Shown piece by piece: positions 17,168 through 26,583 of a DNA stretch of 64,000 nt. Every line of letters starts with the position of its first letter. Within the stretch, counting starts at the first letter, position 1. Made by a program: the position numbers and the translations under genes. Source of the DNA: Acuticoccus sp. MNP-M23 (lineage in GTDB: Bacteria; Pseudomonadota; Alphaproteobacteria; Rhizobiales; Amorphaceae); NCBI RefSeq assembly GCF_031195445.1, contig NZ_CP133480.1, forward strand, positions 1 to 64,000. The letters run 5' to 3'. The notes under the pieces are model-generated. The model had not been told where the DNA came from. It worked only from the letters and a program-made list of their open reading frames with translations, and ran no database searches.

Positions 17168-19486
17168 TCATTTGCCGTTTCGTGCCGCCTCGATCGCTTC
17201 CCAGACCCGGCCCGGTGACGCCGGCATCAGGATCTCGCGCACGCCCGCCGGCGCCAGCGCATCGGCAACCGCCGCAAGGCCGGCGCCAAGCGCGCCAACG
17301 GTGCCCGCTTCCCCTGCCCCCTTCGCACCAATGGGATTTTTCGCAGTGGGCACCGACGCGTGCGCAACGCCAATATTGCAAAGATCGTCGGCTCGCGGCA
17401 TCGCATAATCCATGAACGACGCGCTCACCGGCTGGCCCGAAGCGTCGTAGACCATCGCTTCGGAAAACACCTGGCCGAGGCCCTGAACGACGCCGCCATG
17501 GATCTGCCCCTCCACAATCATCGGGTTGAGGAGCGTGCCGGCGTCCGACACCGCCTCGTAGCGGGTGAGAACGGCCGCACCCGTTTCCCGGTCGATCTCC
17601 ACCTCCACAACGTGGGCGCCGTTGGGGTAGGTGCTGGCATCTTCCGACGACCAGCGCGCTTCGGCCGACAACCCCTCCCCGCCTGACGCTTCGGCGGCCA
17701 GCTCTGCCCAGGAGAGCGATCTGTTGGAGCTGTCCTGATAAAAGAGGCCATCGTCGAAGCGCACGTCCGCCGGTTCCACGCCGAACAGAGCGGCCGCCTG
17801 CGCGAGGCCCTTGGCCACCAGCGCCCTTGCCGCTTCCAGCGCCGCCGACCCGCCGAAAATTGCGCTGCGCGAGCCAAAAGTGCCGCTGCCGTGGGCAATC
17901 TCGTCGGTATCGCCCATGGCATAGTCGATGGCGTCCAGCGGAAGGCCGAGCGTCTCGCCAACCACCTGACGCATGGCGGTTTCATGACCCTGGCCGTGGT
18001 TGGCCGAGCCCATGCCCAGGACCGCGCGGCCGCCTGGCGCCATCGCGATGCTGGCGCTTTCGTCCAGAAACCCGGCTGTGGACTCGATCGCCATGCAAAG
18101 CCCGAAGCCGAGGAGCTTGCCGCGCGCGGCAGCGTCCGAACGCCGCGCCTCCAGCGCCGCAATATCGGCAAGGTCCAGCACCTTTGCCATCGCGGCGGGA
18201 AAGTCGCCGCAGTCGTACTTGTAGGCAAGCCCGGTCTGGAACGGCATGTCGGCGGGCTTGATCATGTTGCGCTGGCGCAGGGCAAACCTGTCGAAGCCGA
18301 ACTGCCGGGCCGCCTCGTCGATGGCAAGCTCGATGCACGCGATTGCTTCTGGCCGGCCCGCGCCGCGGTAGGGCGCGGTCGGCACGGTGTTGGTGTATAC
18401 GCCGCGCACGGCAGCAGAGATCACCGGTGTGCGGTAGACCCCGGCGAGCCCGCCGAGGTTGACGAACGCCGGCAGCGGCCCCTGCATGGACAGGTAAGCG
18501 CCCACGGCGGCGGTGTTGCGCACCTTCAGCGCGGTGAAGTTGCCGTCCGCATCGAGGCCAAGCTCGGCCTCCATCACCATGTCGCGGCCCATATCATCGG
18601 TCAGGAAATGCGCCGAGCGGGTGCCGGTCCACTTTACCGGGCGGCCAAGCTTGCGTGCGGCCCACAGCACCAGCACCATTTCGGGAAACACTGCGGAGCG
18701 CATCCCGAAGGCGCCGCCCATGTCGCCGGTGACGAGCCGCACGCCCTCGGTGCTGACGCCGAGGATTTCGGCCAGGACGCGACCTGCGGCGTGGGGCGCC
18801 TGCGTCCCGCAGCGCAGGACATAGCGGCCATCCTCGATGCTGCCGTGCGCCGTGCGCGGTTCCATCGGGCTCATGGCAAGACGCTGAAACGGCAGCCGCA
18901 CCCGCGAAATGTGCGCCGAGCCCGAAAGCGCCGCATCGACGGCTTCATGGTCGCCCACATTCTTCACAAACACCGTGTTGTCCGGTGCGTCATCCCACAC
19001 GGCGGGCGCGCCCTCGGCGGCAGCCATCATCAGGTCGGCCGCATGGGGCCGGTCTTCGATCGTCACCATCACCGCCTCGGCGGCATCGCGGGCTGCAGCG
19101 CGGCTTTCGGCCACCACCATGGCCACCGGCTCGCCCACATAGCGCACGGCCCCGTCGGCCAGCGCATGGCGGGGCGGCGCCTCCACCACGCTGCCGTCGG
19201 CGCGCTCCAGCGGCCGGGCGCGAAGGCCGGTGCAGGGGATCACCCCGACCCCGTCCGCCTTCAGGTCCGCTGCGGTGAAGACTGCGAAAACACCCGGCAT
19301 TGCGGCTGCGGCTTCAATGTCGATCTCTTCGATACGCCCGGCGGGCACCTCGGCATGAACGATCTCGGCAAAGAGCTCGCCGGGAACCGTCACGTCATCT
19401 CCGAAATGGCCCTTGCCGGTGATGAACCGCTGGTCCTCGACGCGGCTTGCCCGCGCCCCGATGCCGAAGCGCATCCCCCCGCTCAT
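17168..19486 (-). CDS. Molybdopterin-dependent hydroxylase large subunit (xanthine dehydrogenase / CoxL form II-like)
   Basis: The product, about 772 residues, carries the two molybdenum-cofactor-binding domains of the xanthine oxidase family. The N-terminal hammerhead domain is at about 10-120 and the cofactor domains follow. The active-site loop reads Pro-Tyr-Arg-Gly-Ala-Gly-Arg-Pro-Glu near 345, which is the form II CoxL-like version; the Cys-containing loop of true aerobic CO dehydrogenase is absent. The catalytic Glu is expected in the C-terminal Gly-Ala-Gly-Glu-Ala-Gly near 733. The FeS and FAD subunits are not adjacent on either side. The ATG at 19486 is chosen for domain fit; the frame is open to 19579. 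The substrate is unknown (an aldehyde or N-heterocycle is likely). Confidence 0.85.
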   Translation of the reverse strand: MSGGMRFGIGARASRVEDQRFITGKGHFGDDVTVPGELFAEIVHAEVPAGRIEEIDIEAAAAMPGVFAVFTAADLKADGVGVIPCTGLRARPLERADGSVVEAPPRHALADGAVRYVGEPVAMVVAESRAAARDAAEAVMVTIEDRPHAADLMMAAAEGAPAVWDDAPDNTVFVKNVGDHEAVDAALSGSAHISRVRLPFQRLAMSPMEPRTAHGSIEDGRYVLRCGTQAPHAAGRVLAEILGVSTEGVRLVTGDMGGAFGMRSAVFPEMVLVLWAARKLGRPVKWTGTRSAHFLTDDMGRDMVMEAELGLDADGNFTALKVRNTAAVGAYLSMQGPLPAFVNLGGLAGVYRTPVISAAVRGVYTNTVPTAPYRGAGRPEAIACIELAIDEAARQFGFDRFALRQRNMIKPADMPFQTGLAYKYDCGDFPAAMAKVLDLADIAALEARRSDAAARGKLLGFGLCMAIESTAGFLDESASIAMAPGGRAVLGMGSANHGQGHETAMRQVVGETLGLPLDAIDYAMGDTDEIAHGSGTFGSRSAIFGGSAALEAARALVAKGLAQAAALFGVEPADVRFDDGLFYQDSSNRSLSWAELAAEASGGEGLSAEARWSSEDASTYPNGAHVVEVEIDRETGAAVLTRYEAVSDAGTLLNPMIVEGQIHGGVVQGLGQVFSEAMVYDASGQPVSASFMDYAMPRADDLCNIGVAHASVPTAKNPIGAKGAGEAGTVGALGAGLAAVADALAPAGVREILMPASPGRVWEAIEAARNGK

Positions 19487-19637
19487 GCCGGCCACATTCC
19501 AGCGGCGTGGTCCTCGCGAGCACGACGGACGGGCAAACGAATGGTCATCTTGGATCGCTCTCCAGCACAACGAGGACACGGCGCGATGGGCGCGCCGTGC
19601 CAGATATCAAGGCAAGGTTGGGGCGGGATGCGCGGCG

Positions 19638-22600
19638 TCAGGCCGCGTCTGCCTCATCCTCCGTCGAGGAAAGCAGGCGCGCATTGCCGCCGGCCGCCGC
19701 AGTATCAATGCAGAAGTGCCGCTCCAGCACCATCGCGTCGCCGATGGCGAAGAGGGGCAGGATCGCGCCGTCGCGTGCCGCAAGCGCCTCTCGCACGGGT
19801 TGCGGATCGCCCTCGTAAAGGACGCCGTGAAAGCCTTCGAGCGTCGTGAGATCGGCCGGGTCGACGACGCCGTCGACCATGGCGCGATGCGGGCCTTCGT
19901 GGCCCGTTGCGCCCGGCGCCACCACCAGCACGGCATTGCCGGTGGCGCGGGCGGCATCGGCCTGCGCCAAGGCGCGACCCAGCGTCGGCCCGGCACAGAT
20001 GATGACGCCGCGCGGATGCTCGGAAAGCCGGTTCGATTCGCCGGTCGGCCCCACCAGATCGAGAACGCCGCGCGCGCCCACTTCCGGCGCAACGGCCTTC
20101 AATGCGTCCTGCAGCGCGGTCGCGGGCGCCTTCGCGCCGGTGTCGGCTGCAAGGCGCGGCGTGACGGTCCCTGCGCCAAGGCGGGCCACCGTGCGCGTGC
20201 CACCGGCCTTCGGTCCGGTCCCGGACAGCCCCTCGCCGCCAAATGGCTGAGAGCCGACCACTGCGCCGATCTGGTTGCGGTTGACGTAGATGTTGCCGAC
20301 CTTCACCGCGCTCACGATCTCCTCCACCCGGTCATCGATCCGGGTGTGAAGGCCGAAGGTGAGGCCATAGCCCTTGGCGTTGATGGCATTGACGACCTTG
20401 CCGATGGCATTGCCGTCAAACGTCGCGAAATGGAGGACAGGGCCGAAGATCTCCTCCGCCATCGCCTCGATGCCGCTGACCTTGATGACGGTGGGCGGCA
20501 CGAAAAGCCCATCGTCCCGCCCGTATTGGGCAACCACCCGGCCGTCCTTGCGCGCCGCCTCGATGTGGTCTGCGATCTTCGTCTTGGCCGCCTCGTCGAT
20601 CACGGGGCCAACGTCGCAGCTGACGGGCCAGGGATTGCCGACGCCGAGGGTCTCCATCGCGCCGGTCAGCATTGTGAGGATCCGGTCCGCCACGTCCTTT
20701 TGCACATAAAGGATGCGCAGCGCCGAGCAACGCTGGCCGGCGCTCTGGAATGCGGAGGTGACGATGTCGCGCACCGCCTGCTCGGGCAGCGCGGTGGAAT
20801 CGACGATCATCGCGTTGAGCCCACCGGTTTCCGCCACCAGAATGGCCTCCGGCGCGGTCTTTGCCAGCTGGCGGTCGATGGCCTTGGCGGTGCCGGTCGA
20901 GCCGGTGAACGCAACGGCCGCAATGCCGGGCTGTGCGACCAGCGCCGCGCCCACCTTGCCGTCACCGGGGCAAAGCTGCAGCGCTGCCTCCGGCACACCG
21001 GCCTGCCGCAGGAGCTGAGTGGCGTAGGCGGCAATCAGCGGTGTCTGCTGCGCAGGCTTGGCCACCACGGCATTGCCTGCGGCCAGCGCCGCGGCCACCT
21101 GGCCGGTGAAGATTGCCAGCGGGAAATTCCACGGCGAGATCGCCACCACAACGCCCCGTGCCGACGGTGAGACGCGCTCCGCCTCGTTGGCGTAGAAGCG
21201 CAGGAAATCCACCGCCTCGCGCAGTTCGGACACCGCATCGAGCGCAATCTTGCCCGCCTCGCGGGCAGCCAGCGCAAAGAAGGCACCGGCGTTCTCTTCA
21301 TAAAGGTCGGCCGCGCGGCGCAGCACTTCGGCCCGCGCGGCGGTGTCCGCCCAGTTTACGCCGGCGGCAGCATCCGCCACCACCGCCGCTGCACACTCCG
21401 GCCTCAGGGCTGAAACCTTGCCCACGGTGTCCGCCGCGTCGGCGGGGTTGATCACCGGCTCCGGCTCTGCCGCGGTGTCCGCTGCCACCGTCATCGGCGC
21501 AGCTGTCCATGTTGCCGCGCGAAATTCGTCGCGCGCGGCCTCGAACGCCTTCAGCGCAACGCGGTCGTGAATGTCGAAGCCCTTGGAGTTGGGTCGGTTG
21601 TCGAACAGCTCCGGCGGCTGGCGCAGACGCTTGTTGACGACTGGCGCGCCCGCAAGCCTTGCAAACGGGTCTTCGGCCACCTTTTCGGGCGCAATGCGCT
21701 CGTCGACAATCTGGTTGGCAAAGGACGAGTTGGCGCCATTTTCGAGGAGGCGGCGGACGAGGTAGGCGAGCAGGTCCTCGTGCGCCCCCACCGGCGCATA
21801 GATCCGGCAACGCACGTCCTGCTCCTTGCGCAGCACGTCATAAAGCGTCTCGCCCATGCCGTGGAGCCGCTGAAACTCAAACGCCTCGCCGTTGGACATG
21901 GCCAGCACGCTCGCCACGGTGTGGGCGTTGTGGGTGGCAAATTGCGGGTAGATCCGCTCCGCGCGCGACAGCAGCGAACGGGCACAGGCCAGATAGGACA
22001 CATCCGTCGCCGCCTTGCGGGTAAAGACGGGGAAGGTCTCCACGCCCGTCACCTGCGCGCGCTTGATCTCGGTGTCCCAGTACGCCCCTTTCACGAGGCG
22101 GACCATGATGCGCCGGTCGATGGATTTGGCCAGCGCATCCAGCCACGCAATCACCGGCAGCGCGCGGCGCCCGTACCCCTGCACCACCACGCCAAAACCG
22201 CTCCAGCCCTTGAGGCCGGGATCGGACGCAACAGCCTCGATCACATCCAGCGACAGATCGAGGCGGTCCTGCTCCTCGGCGTCGATGTTGAGGCCCATCC
22301 CGGCATCGGCCGCCTGCTTCGCCAGCTCGATGACGATGGGAACGAGGGTCGGCAGGCAGTCGTCCCGGTGGGTCTCCTCATAGCGGGGGTGGAGTGCGGA
22401 GAGCTTGATGGAGATGCCGGGGTTCTTTGCAACATCGCCATGGGTGGCGCGGGTGGCGATGGCGCGGATCGCGTTCTCGTAGGCGGTGCGGTAGCGCAGC
22501 GCATCGGGGAACGTGCGCGCCGCCTCGCCCAGCATGTCGTAGGAATAGGTGTAGCCCCTGGCTTCCATCCCGGCGGCCCGCTTGAGCGCGCCGTCGATGT

Positions 22601-23135
22601 TTTCGCCGAGGACGAACTGGCGGCCGAGCCGGCGCATCGCCTCTGAAACAGCAGTGCGGATCACCGGCTCGCCAAGCCGCCGGACGGCCCCGCGCAAGGT
22701 GCCCACAATGCCGCGGCTGCGCTCGTCCAGCACATGGCCCGTGACCAGCAGCGCCCAGGTGGACGCGTTCACCAGCGATGAGGTGGATTTGCCAAGATGC
22801 TTGCCCCAGTCGCTGGGGGCGATCTTGTCTTCAATCAGCGCGTCGATGGTGTGGGCGTCCGGCACGCGGAGCAACGCTTCGGCCAGGCACATCAACGCGA
22901 TGCCTTCGTCCGTGGACAGGCCATACTCGGCCAGAAACGTTTCCATCAGACCCGGTGCGGATGCAGCCCGCACCTTGGAGACCAGACCGGCGGCCCGCTG
23001 GGCAACGGCGCGGCGGGTCACCTCGTCCATGCCCGCCTCACCGACCAGATGGTCCGTCAGCGCAGCTTCGCCCGCAAGCGTGGCAGCGCGGACAGCCTCG
23101 CGCGCTCTGGTCAATTCCGCCATGGCTTCAGACAT
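19638..23135 (-). CDS. putA: Bifunctional proline dehydrogenase / delta-1-pyrroline-5-carboxylate dehydrogenase
   Basis: The product, 1165 residues, oxidises proline to glutamate in two steps with substrate channelling. An N-terminal helical region of about 130 residues precedes the FAD-binding barrel of proline dehydrogenase (about 180-460, with Met-Val-Arg-Leu-Val-Lys-Gly-Ala-Tyr-Trp-Asp near 345). The aldehyde dehydrogenase part follows (about 560-1000, Glu in Ala-Glu-Thr-Gly-Gly-Leu-Asn and the catalytic Cys in Gly-Gln-Arg-Cys-Ser). A C-terminal ALDH-like domain follows, as in long PutA proteins. No ribbon-helix-helix DNA-binding domain is present at the N-terminus, so this PutA is not its own repressor. 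No putP or putR is nearby. Confidence 0.95.
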   Translation of the reverse strand: MSEAMAELTRAREAVRAATLAGEAALTDHLVGEAGMDEVTRRAVAQRAAGLVSKVRAASAPGLMETFLAEYGLSTDEGIALMCLAEALLRVPDAHTIDALIEDKIAPSDWGKHLGKSTSSLVNASTWALLVTGHVLDERSRGIVGTLRGAVRRLGEPVIRTAVSEAMRRLGRQFVLGENIDGALKRAAGMEARGYTYSYDMLGEAARTFPDALRYRTAYENAIRAIATRATHGDVAKNPGISIKLSALHPRYEETHRDDCLPTLVPIVIELAKQAADAGMGLNIDAEEQDRLDLSLDVIEAVASDPGLKGWSGFGVVVQGYGRRALPVIAWLDALAKSIDRRIMVRLVKGAYWDTEIKRAQVTGVETFPVFTRKAATDVSYLACARSLLSRAERIYPQFATHNAHTVASVLAMSNGEAFEFQRLHGMGETLYDVLRKEQDVRCRIYAPVGAHEDLLAYLVRRLLENGANSSFANQIVDERIAPEKVAEDPFARLAGAPVVNKRLRQPPELFDNRPNSKGFDIHDRVALKAFEAARDEFRAATWTAAPMTVAADTAAEPEPVINPADAADTVGKVSALRPECAAAVVADAAAGVNWADTAARAEVLRRAADLYEENAGAFFALAAREAGKIALDAVSELREAVDFLRFYANEAERVSPSARGVVVAISPWNFPLAIFTGQVAAALAAGNAVVAKPAQQTPLIAAYATQLLRQAGVPEAALQLCPGDGKVGAALVAQPGIAAVAFTGSTGTAKAIDRQLAKTAPEAILVAETGGLNAMIVDSTALPEQAVRDIVTSAFQSAGQRCSALRILYVQKDVADRILTMLTGAMETLGVGNPWPVSCDVGPVIDEAAKTKIADHIEAARKDGRVVAQYGRDDGLFVPPTVIKVSGIEAMAEEIFGPVLHFATFDGNAIGKVVNAINAKGYGLTFGLHTRIDDRVEEIVSAVKVGNIYVNRNQIGAVVGSQPFGGEGLSGTGPKAGGTRTVARLGAGTVTPRLAADTGAKAPATALQDALKAVAPEVGARGVLDLVGPTGESNRLSEHPRGVIICAGPTLGRALAQADAARATGNAVLVVAPGATGHEGPHRAMVDGVVDPADLTTLEGFHGVLYEGDPQPVREALAARDGAILPLFAIGDAMVLERHFCIDTAAAGGNARLLSSTEDEADAA

Positions 23136-23260
23136 TTGCGATCTCCACGCTGCTCAGGCCCCGTGTCGTACAGGCGACCTGCACAAGAATGCAAAAATCA
23201 GGACCAGTTCCGCAATGGTGACAATTTCAGACGGCAGCCAGATGCGAAAAGCGCGCGACC

Positions 23261-24163
23261 TCAGAAGATGCTGAGGATGCTTCCGCCGGATGCCTCCGGC
23301 AGGTACTCCTCAATCAGCTCGGTCATTTTCGCGTTGCGCGAGCTGCCGCTGCGCCCGCCGATCACCACCGCAATGATGTGCTTGCCGCCGCGCTGCACGT
23401 TGGTGACCAGGTTGAAGCCGGAATCGCGGATATAGCCGGTCTTGATCCCGTTAACGCCGTCGACCTTGCCCAAAAGCTTGTTGGTGTTTCTCCACTTGCG
23501 CCCGCCATAGCTGAACTCGGGCGTCGAGAAATAGGCGAAATAGCGCGGGAACCGGCTGGACAGCGCCCGGCCGAGTATCGCCATGTCGCGCGCGGTGGTC
23601 ACCTGCCGCTTATCGGGCAGCCCCGATGCGTTGACGAACACGGTATTCCGCATGCCGAGCGAACGGGCCTTGCTGGTCATGGCCTGTGCATAGGCTTCCT
23701 CGGAGCCGGCAAGGTTCTCGGAAATCACCACCGCCACATCGTTGGCCGAACGCACGGCAAGGGCGCGGATCGCAGTGTCCACGGTGATGGAGGTGCCGGC
23801 CTTCACGCCGATCTTGGCCGGCGGGCGGGCGGCCGCCTTGGCACTCACGCTGAGCGCGGAGTTGGTGTTCATCCGGCCCGAATCCAGCTGTTCGAACAGG
23901 AGATACAGCGTCATCATCTTGGTCAGCGAGGCCGGATAACGCAGGCTCTCCGCCTCCTCCTCGTGGAGGACCTTGCCCGTCTTCGCATCAACCACAATGG
24001 CCGCATAGGCGCGGCGGGAGACCGCAGGCGCTTCCGCCGGCGTGATGATGACAGGCTCGTACGCCGGCGCAGCCGCGGGCTGCACCACGCCGTTGCGGTC
24101 CGGCTGGGACGAGGTGCACCCGGCAACGAGCAGAGCTGCGATCAGGACGCTTAGGCGACGCAT
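23261..24163 (-). CDS. D-alanyl-D-alanine carboxypeptidase, lipoprotein form
   Basis: The product, 300 residues, is a low-molecular-mass penicillin-binding protein (peptidase S11) that trims pentapeptide stems of peptidoglycan. A lipoprotein signal ends in Leu-Val-Ala-Gly-Cys (Cys16). The three active-site motifs are Ser-Leu-Thr-Lys (Ser79), Ser-Ala-Asn near 138 and Lys-Thr-Gly near 243. It lacks the C-terminal beta domain of E. coli PBP5, so the lipid anchor would replace the usual amphipathic tail. It shares order and spacing with the second S11 enzyme at 41613. It stands alone and diverges from an RTX-type gene. Confidence 0.9.
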   Translation of the reverse strand: MRRLSVLIAALLVAGCTSSQPDRNGVVQPAAAPAYEPVIITPAEAPAVSRRAYAAIVVDAKTGKVLHEEEAESLRYPASLTKMMTLYLLFEQLDSGRMNTNSALSVSAKAAARPPAKIGVKAGTSITVDTAIRALAVRSANDVAVVISENLAGSEEAYAQAMTSKARSLGMRNTVFVNASGLPDKRQVTTARDMAILGRALSSRFPRYFAYFSTPEFSYGGRKWRNTNKLLGKVDGVNGIKTGYIRDSGFNLVTNVQRGGKHIIAVVIGGRSGSSRNAKMTELIEEYLPEASGGSILSIF

Positions 24164-24424
24164 ATGACATTCTCCGGCAATGGCGGGAGCCTAGGCCGCG
24201 CCAGAAGGCGCTGTCCGCAACGCGGCGCAGGCGGCGCTGCGCCGACGCCCATTATTTGCGCCGGCGTTGCGCGAATGACGCGCAAGAGCCAAGCCTCCAT
24301 GGACTTCTTAACCAAAAGATAATCTAGCTGTCGCGGAATATCGTCTGAGATTGCGATCTGCGCTATGGTATGAGGCGCGTGGGACGGACCTAACCGTCTG
24401 CCGGCACACATTGACGAGTAATTT

Positions 24425-25999
24425 ATGGTCAAGATCGTTTCGTTTGACGCCACCCGCCTCACCGCGCGGGACGGCTACATCGTTCAGAAGATCTCGCCGA
24501 GCGTCCGCTCCGATGCGTTCGAGCATTTCCTCGACGATCTCGACCGGCACCCCAACGCCTCCATCGACCTGGGGCTCCCCATCAAGGTGAGCAACCGGAT
24601 GATGGTGGATCTGCTCGACCAGCTCGATCAGCCGCCCGTCAACAATGGCGTGAAACAGATCGATCCGCGCGGCATCGAGAACTTCGTCCGGGTAATCAAC
24701 CGGTTCGACGGACTTGGCGACAAGTTCCAGATGGCCAACGACGAGCCGACCCGCCTCAAGGGGTCCAACGTCGATGACGTGATGATCGGCGGCCGGGCCC
24801 GCGATATTCTGGTGGGCCGCGCCCAGGACGACTTCGTGAACGGCCGCAGCGGCAACGACCTGGTGGTCGGCGGCGGCGGCAAGGACGAGCTCGTCGGCGG
24901 CGCCGGCAACGACATCCTGCGCGGCGGCTTCGGCTATGACAGCCTGCACGGCGGCACCGGTTCGGACCGGATGATCGGCGGCCAGGGTGCCGACGCGTTC
25001 TTCTTCTCCGGACGGGACTTCTTCGGCGACGGCCAGACGCTCGATGTCATCCGGGATTTCAACAAGCGCGGCGGCGACCAGCTGGTCGACCTCAGCGGCG
25101 ACCTGGAGCTGATTGCGGCCGGCAACATCGCCGTCTTCAACAGCCGTGGCTCGCTGATCGAAAACACCAAGACCGGCGATCAGGTGTTCGTGAAAAATGC
25201 GCTCCTGACCGAAGCCGACATTCAGGACCGCTTCGTCACGCCCTCTCCGGACGTCGGCCACAACAACCGCACCTTCAAGCGCGGCGACGCGTTCGACCTC
25301 AACGTCGTCAAGATCACCGAATACAACACGGGCACGGAAAAGGTCGAACTTTACCAGCTGAAGTTCGTCAACACGTCCGAAAAGATCATCGCGAACCTCA
25401 GCGACCTCGACATCAACTTCCGCGATGCCGCCGCCCTCACCGGCAAGATCGACCAGGTGTCCGGCGCGACATTCGCCAACGGCCGGTTCAGTCTCGACGA
25501 TAGCGCGCCGGGCGCGGTGTACCCCAACCAGGAGCAGGTTGTGGTCACGTTTGCGGTGACGGACCGTCCCGACCGCGTCACCATCGAAAACAACGACTTC
25601 GGCACCGGCCGGTACACCCCGCGGACCGAAGACGGCGACGCGATCCGCGGCGGGCTCGAAGGGTTCCGCATCTCGGTCAAGCAGTTCAACGGATTTGACG
25701 GCGGCGGCGTGGCGGACGTGTTCATCAAGAACATCGGCAACACCGAACTCAGCATCAAGGACGCCGTCTTTCGCCTGAACGACAAGGGTGTCAGCGATAT
25801 CGACGACAGCTGGGGCGCGCGGGAAAAACGGCCCTTCGTGTTCAAGATCGACTCGTTCGACGGCAACCCGCGGTCCGACCTTCACCCCAACGAGTACCAG
25901 AAGCTGTTCGGCTTCGTTTACGAGTTCGACGGAGACCGGCCGCGGCTCAACGCCAACGACTTCCAGCTCCTCACCCCGCTGGACGACCTCATCGTCTGA
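24425..25999 (+). CDS. RTX calcium-binding-repeat protein with duplicated C-terminal module
   Basis: The product, 524 residues, has no Sec signal. Residues 1-115 are unassigned. Residues 118-195 hold about six glycine-rich nonapeptides (Gly-Gly-x-Gly-x-Asp-x-Leu pattern), which fold with calcium in type I-secreted proteins. Residues 290-380 and 414-502 look like two copies of one module. Each starts Phe-x-Leu/Ile-x-Val-Lys, passes a Phe-[Val/Ile]-[Asn/Lys]-Asn-like strand and a run ending Asn-Phe-Arg-Asp or Arg-Leu-Asn-Asp, and closes near Pro-Asn followed by a beta-rich strand. I do not recognise the module; a beta-sandwich is a guess. No type I exporter genes lie nearby. Asp-rich composition suits a calcium-rich exterior. 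Confidence 0.75.
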   Translation: MVKIVSFDATRLTARDGYIVQKISPSVRSDAFEHFLDDLDRHPNASIDLGLPIKVSNRMMVDLLDQLDQPPVNNGVKQIDPRGIENFVRVINRFDGLGDKFQMANDEPTRLKGSNVDDVMIGGRARDILVGRAQDDFVNGRSGNDLVVGGGGKDELVGGAGNDILRGGFGYDSLHGGTGSDRMIGGQGADAFFFSGRDFFGDGQTLDVIRDFNKRGGDQLVDLSGDLELIAAGNIAVFNSRGSLIENTKTGDQVFVKNALLTEADIQDRFVTPSPDVGHNNRTFKRGDAFDLNVVKITEYNTGTEKVELYQLKFVNTSEKIIANLSDLDINFRDAAALTGKIDQVSGATFANGRFSLDDSAPGAVYPNQEQVVVTFAVTDRPDRVTIENNDFGTGRYTPRTEDGDAIRGGLEGFRISVKQFNGFDGGGVADVFIKNIGNTELSIKDAVFRLNDKGVSDIDDSWGAREKRPFVFKIDSFDGNPRSDLHPNEYQKLFGFVYEFDGDRPRLNANDFQLLTPLDDLIV

Positions 26000-26073
26000 G
26001 CGCCACCGGCCTGGGGCGATGGGCGCTCCTCACGGGTCTTGAGATGATGCGCCGTCCGGTGCATCAGGGGTCC

Positions 26074-26583
26074 ATGTCCCTCATTCGCATTCTCTCCGCA
26101 CTCATCCTCTGCGTGGCCGTTGCCGGCTGCGGCATGACCGGCAAGACGCCGCAGACCGTGCCGAACGTCGCGCGCGAGCGCACCGTGGATCCCGCAAGGG
26201 CGCTGGCGCTGATCAACCGGCACCGCACGGCAAACGGCCTTGCCCCTCTCATCAACGACCCGCGCCTTTCTGCCATTGCGGCCGAAACCGCACGCGAACT
26301 TGCGCGGCGCAACACCCTTCGCACCCGGATGCACACGCCGGGCGGGATCAAGAAACGGTTCAACGACGCCAATTATGCGGCCGTCCGCGGTGCAGAAAAT
26401 CTCGGCGCCGGATACCCGACGCTGGTGCTTGCCGTGGAAGGCTGGAAAACCTCCCGCGAGCACAACAAGAACCTCCTCAACGGGGAGCTGACGCACGCCG
26501 GCATCGGCCTCGCGCTCACCGACGAGGGCCAATTCAAATCGTTCTGGGTGCTTCTCCTCGCCCGGCCGGACGGAGCCACCTGA
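26074..26583 (+). CDS. CAP-domain (SCP/PR-1-like) lipoprotein
   Basis: The product, 169 residues, has a lipoprotein signal ending Val-Ala-Gly-Cys near residue 19. A CAP domain follows: Leu-Ile-Asn-Arg-His-Arg near 48, Leu-Ser-Ala-Ile-Ala near 67, Met-His-Thr-Pro-Gly near 88, Gly-Ala-Glu-Asn-Leu near 107 and a final Phe-Trp-Val-Leu-Leu-Leu-Ala. These fit YkwD-type bacterial CAP proteins. The ATG at 26074 has an AGGGG site five bases upstream; the longer frame from 26044 would bury the signal. Its stop overlaps the rpe start by one base (TGATG). Biochemical role is unknown. Confidence 0.82.
   Translation: MSLIRILSALILCVAVAGCGMTGKTPQTVPNVARERTVDPARALALINRHRTANGLAPLINDPRLSAIAAETARELARRNTLRTRMHTPGGIKKRFNDANYAAVRGAENLGAGYPTLVLAVEGWKTSREHNKNLLNGELTHAGIGLALTDEGQFKSFWVLLLARPDGAT

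Noticed and set aside
17168-19486. Calling the hydroxylase an aerobic CO dehydrogenase (coxL)
   Set aside because: The loop is the Gly-Ala-Gly form II motif. The Cys-bearing form I loop needed for CO oxidation is absent, and coxM/coxS are not adjacent.
17891-19849. 652-residue plus-strand frame over the molybdenum hydroxylase gene
   Set aside because: Antisense shadow with no start context and no homology.
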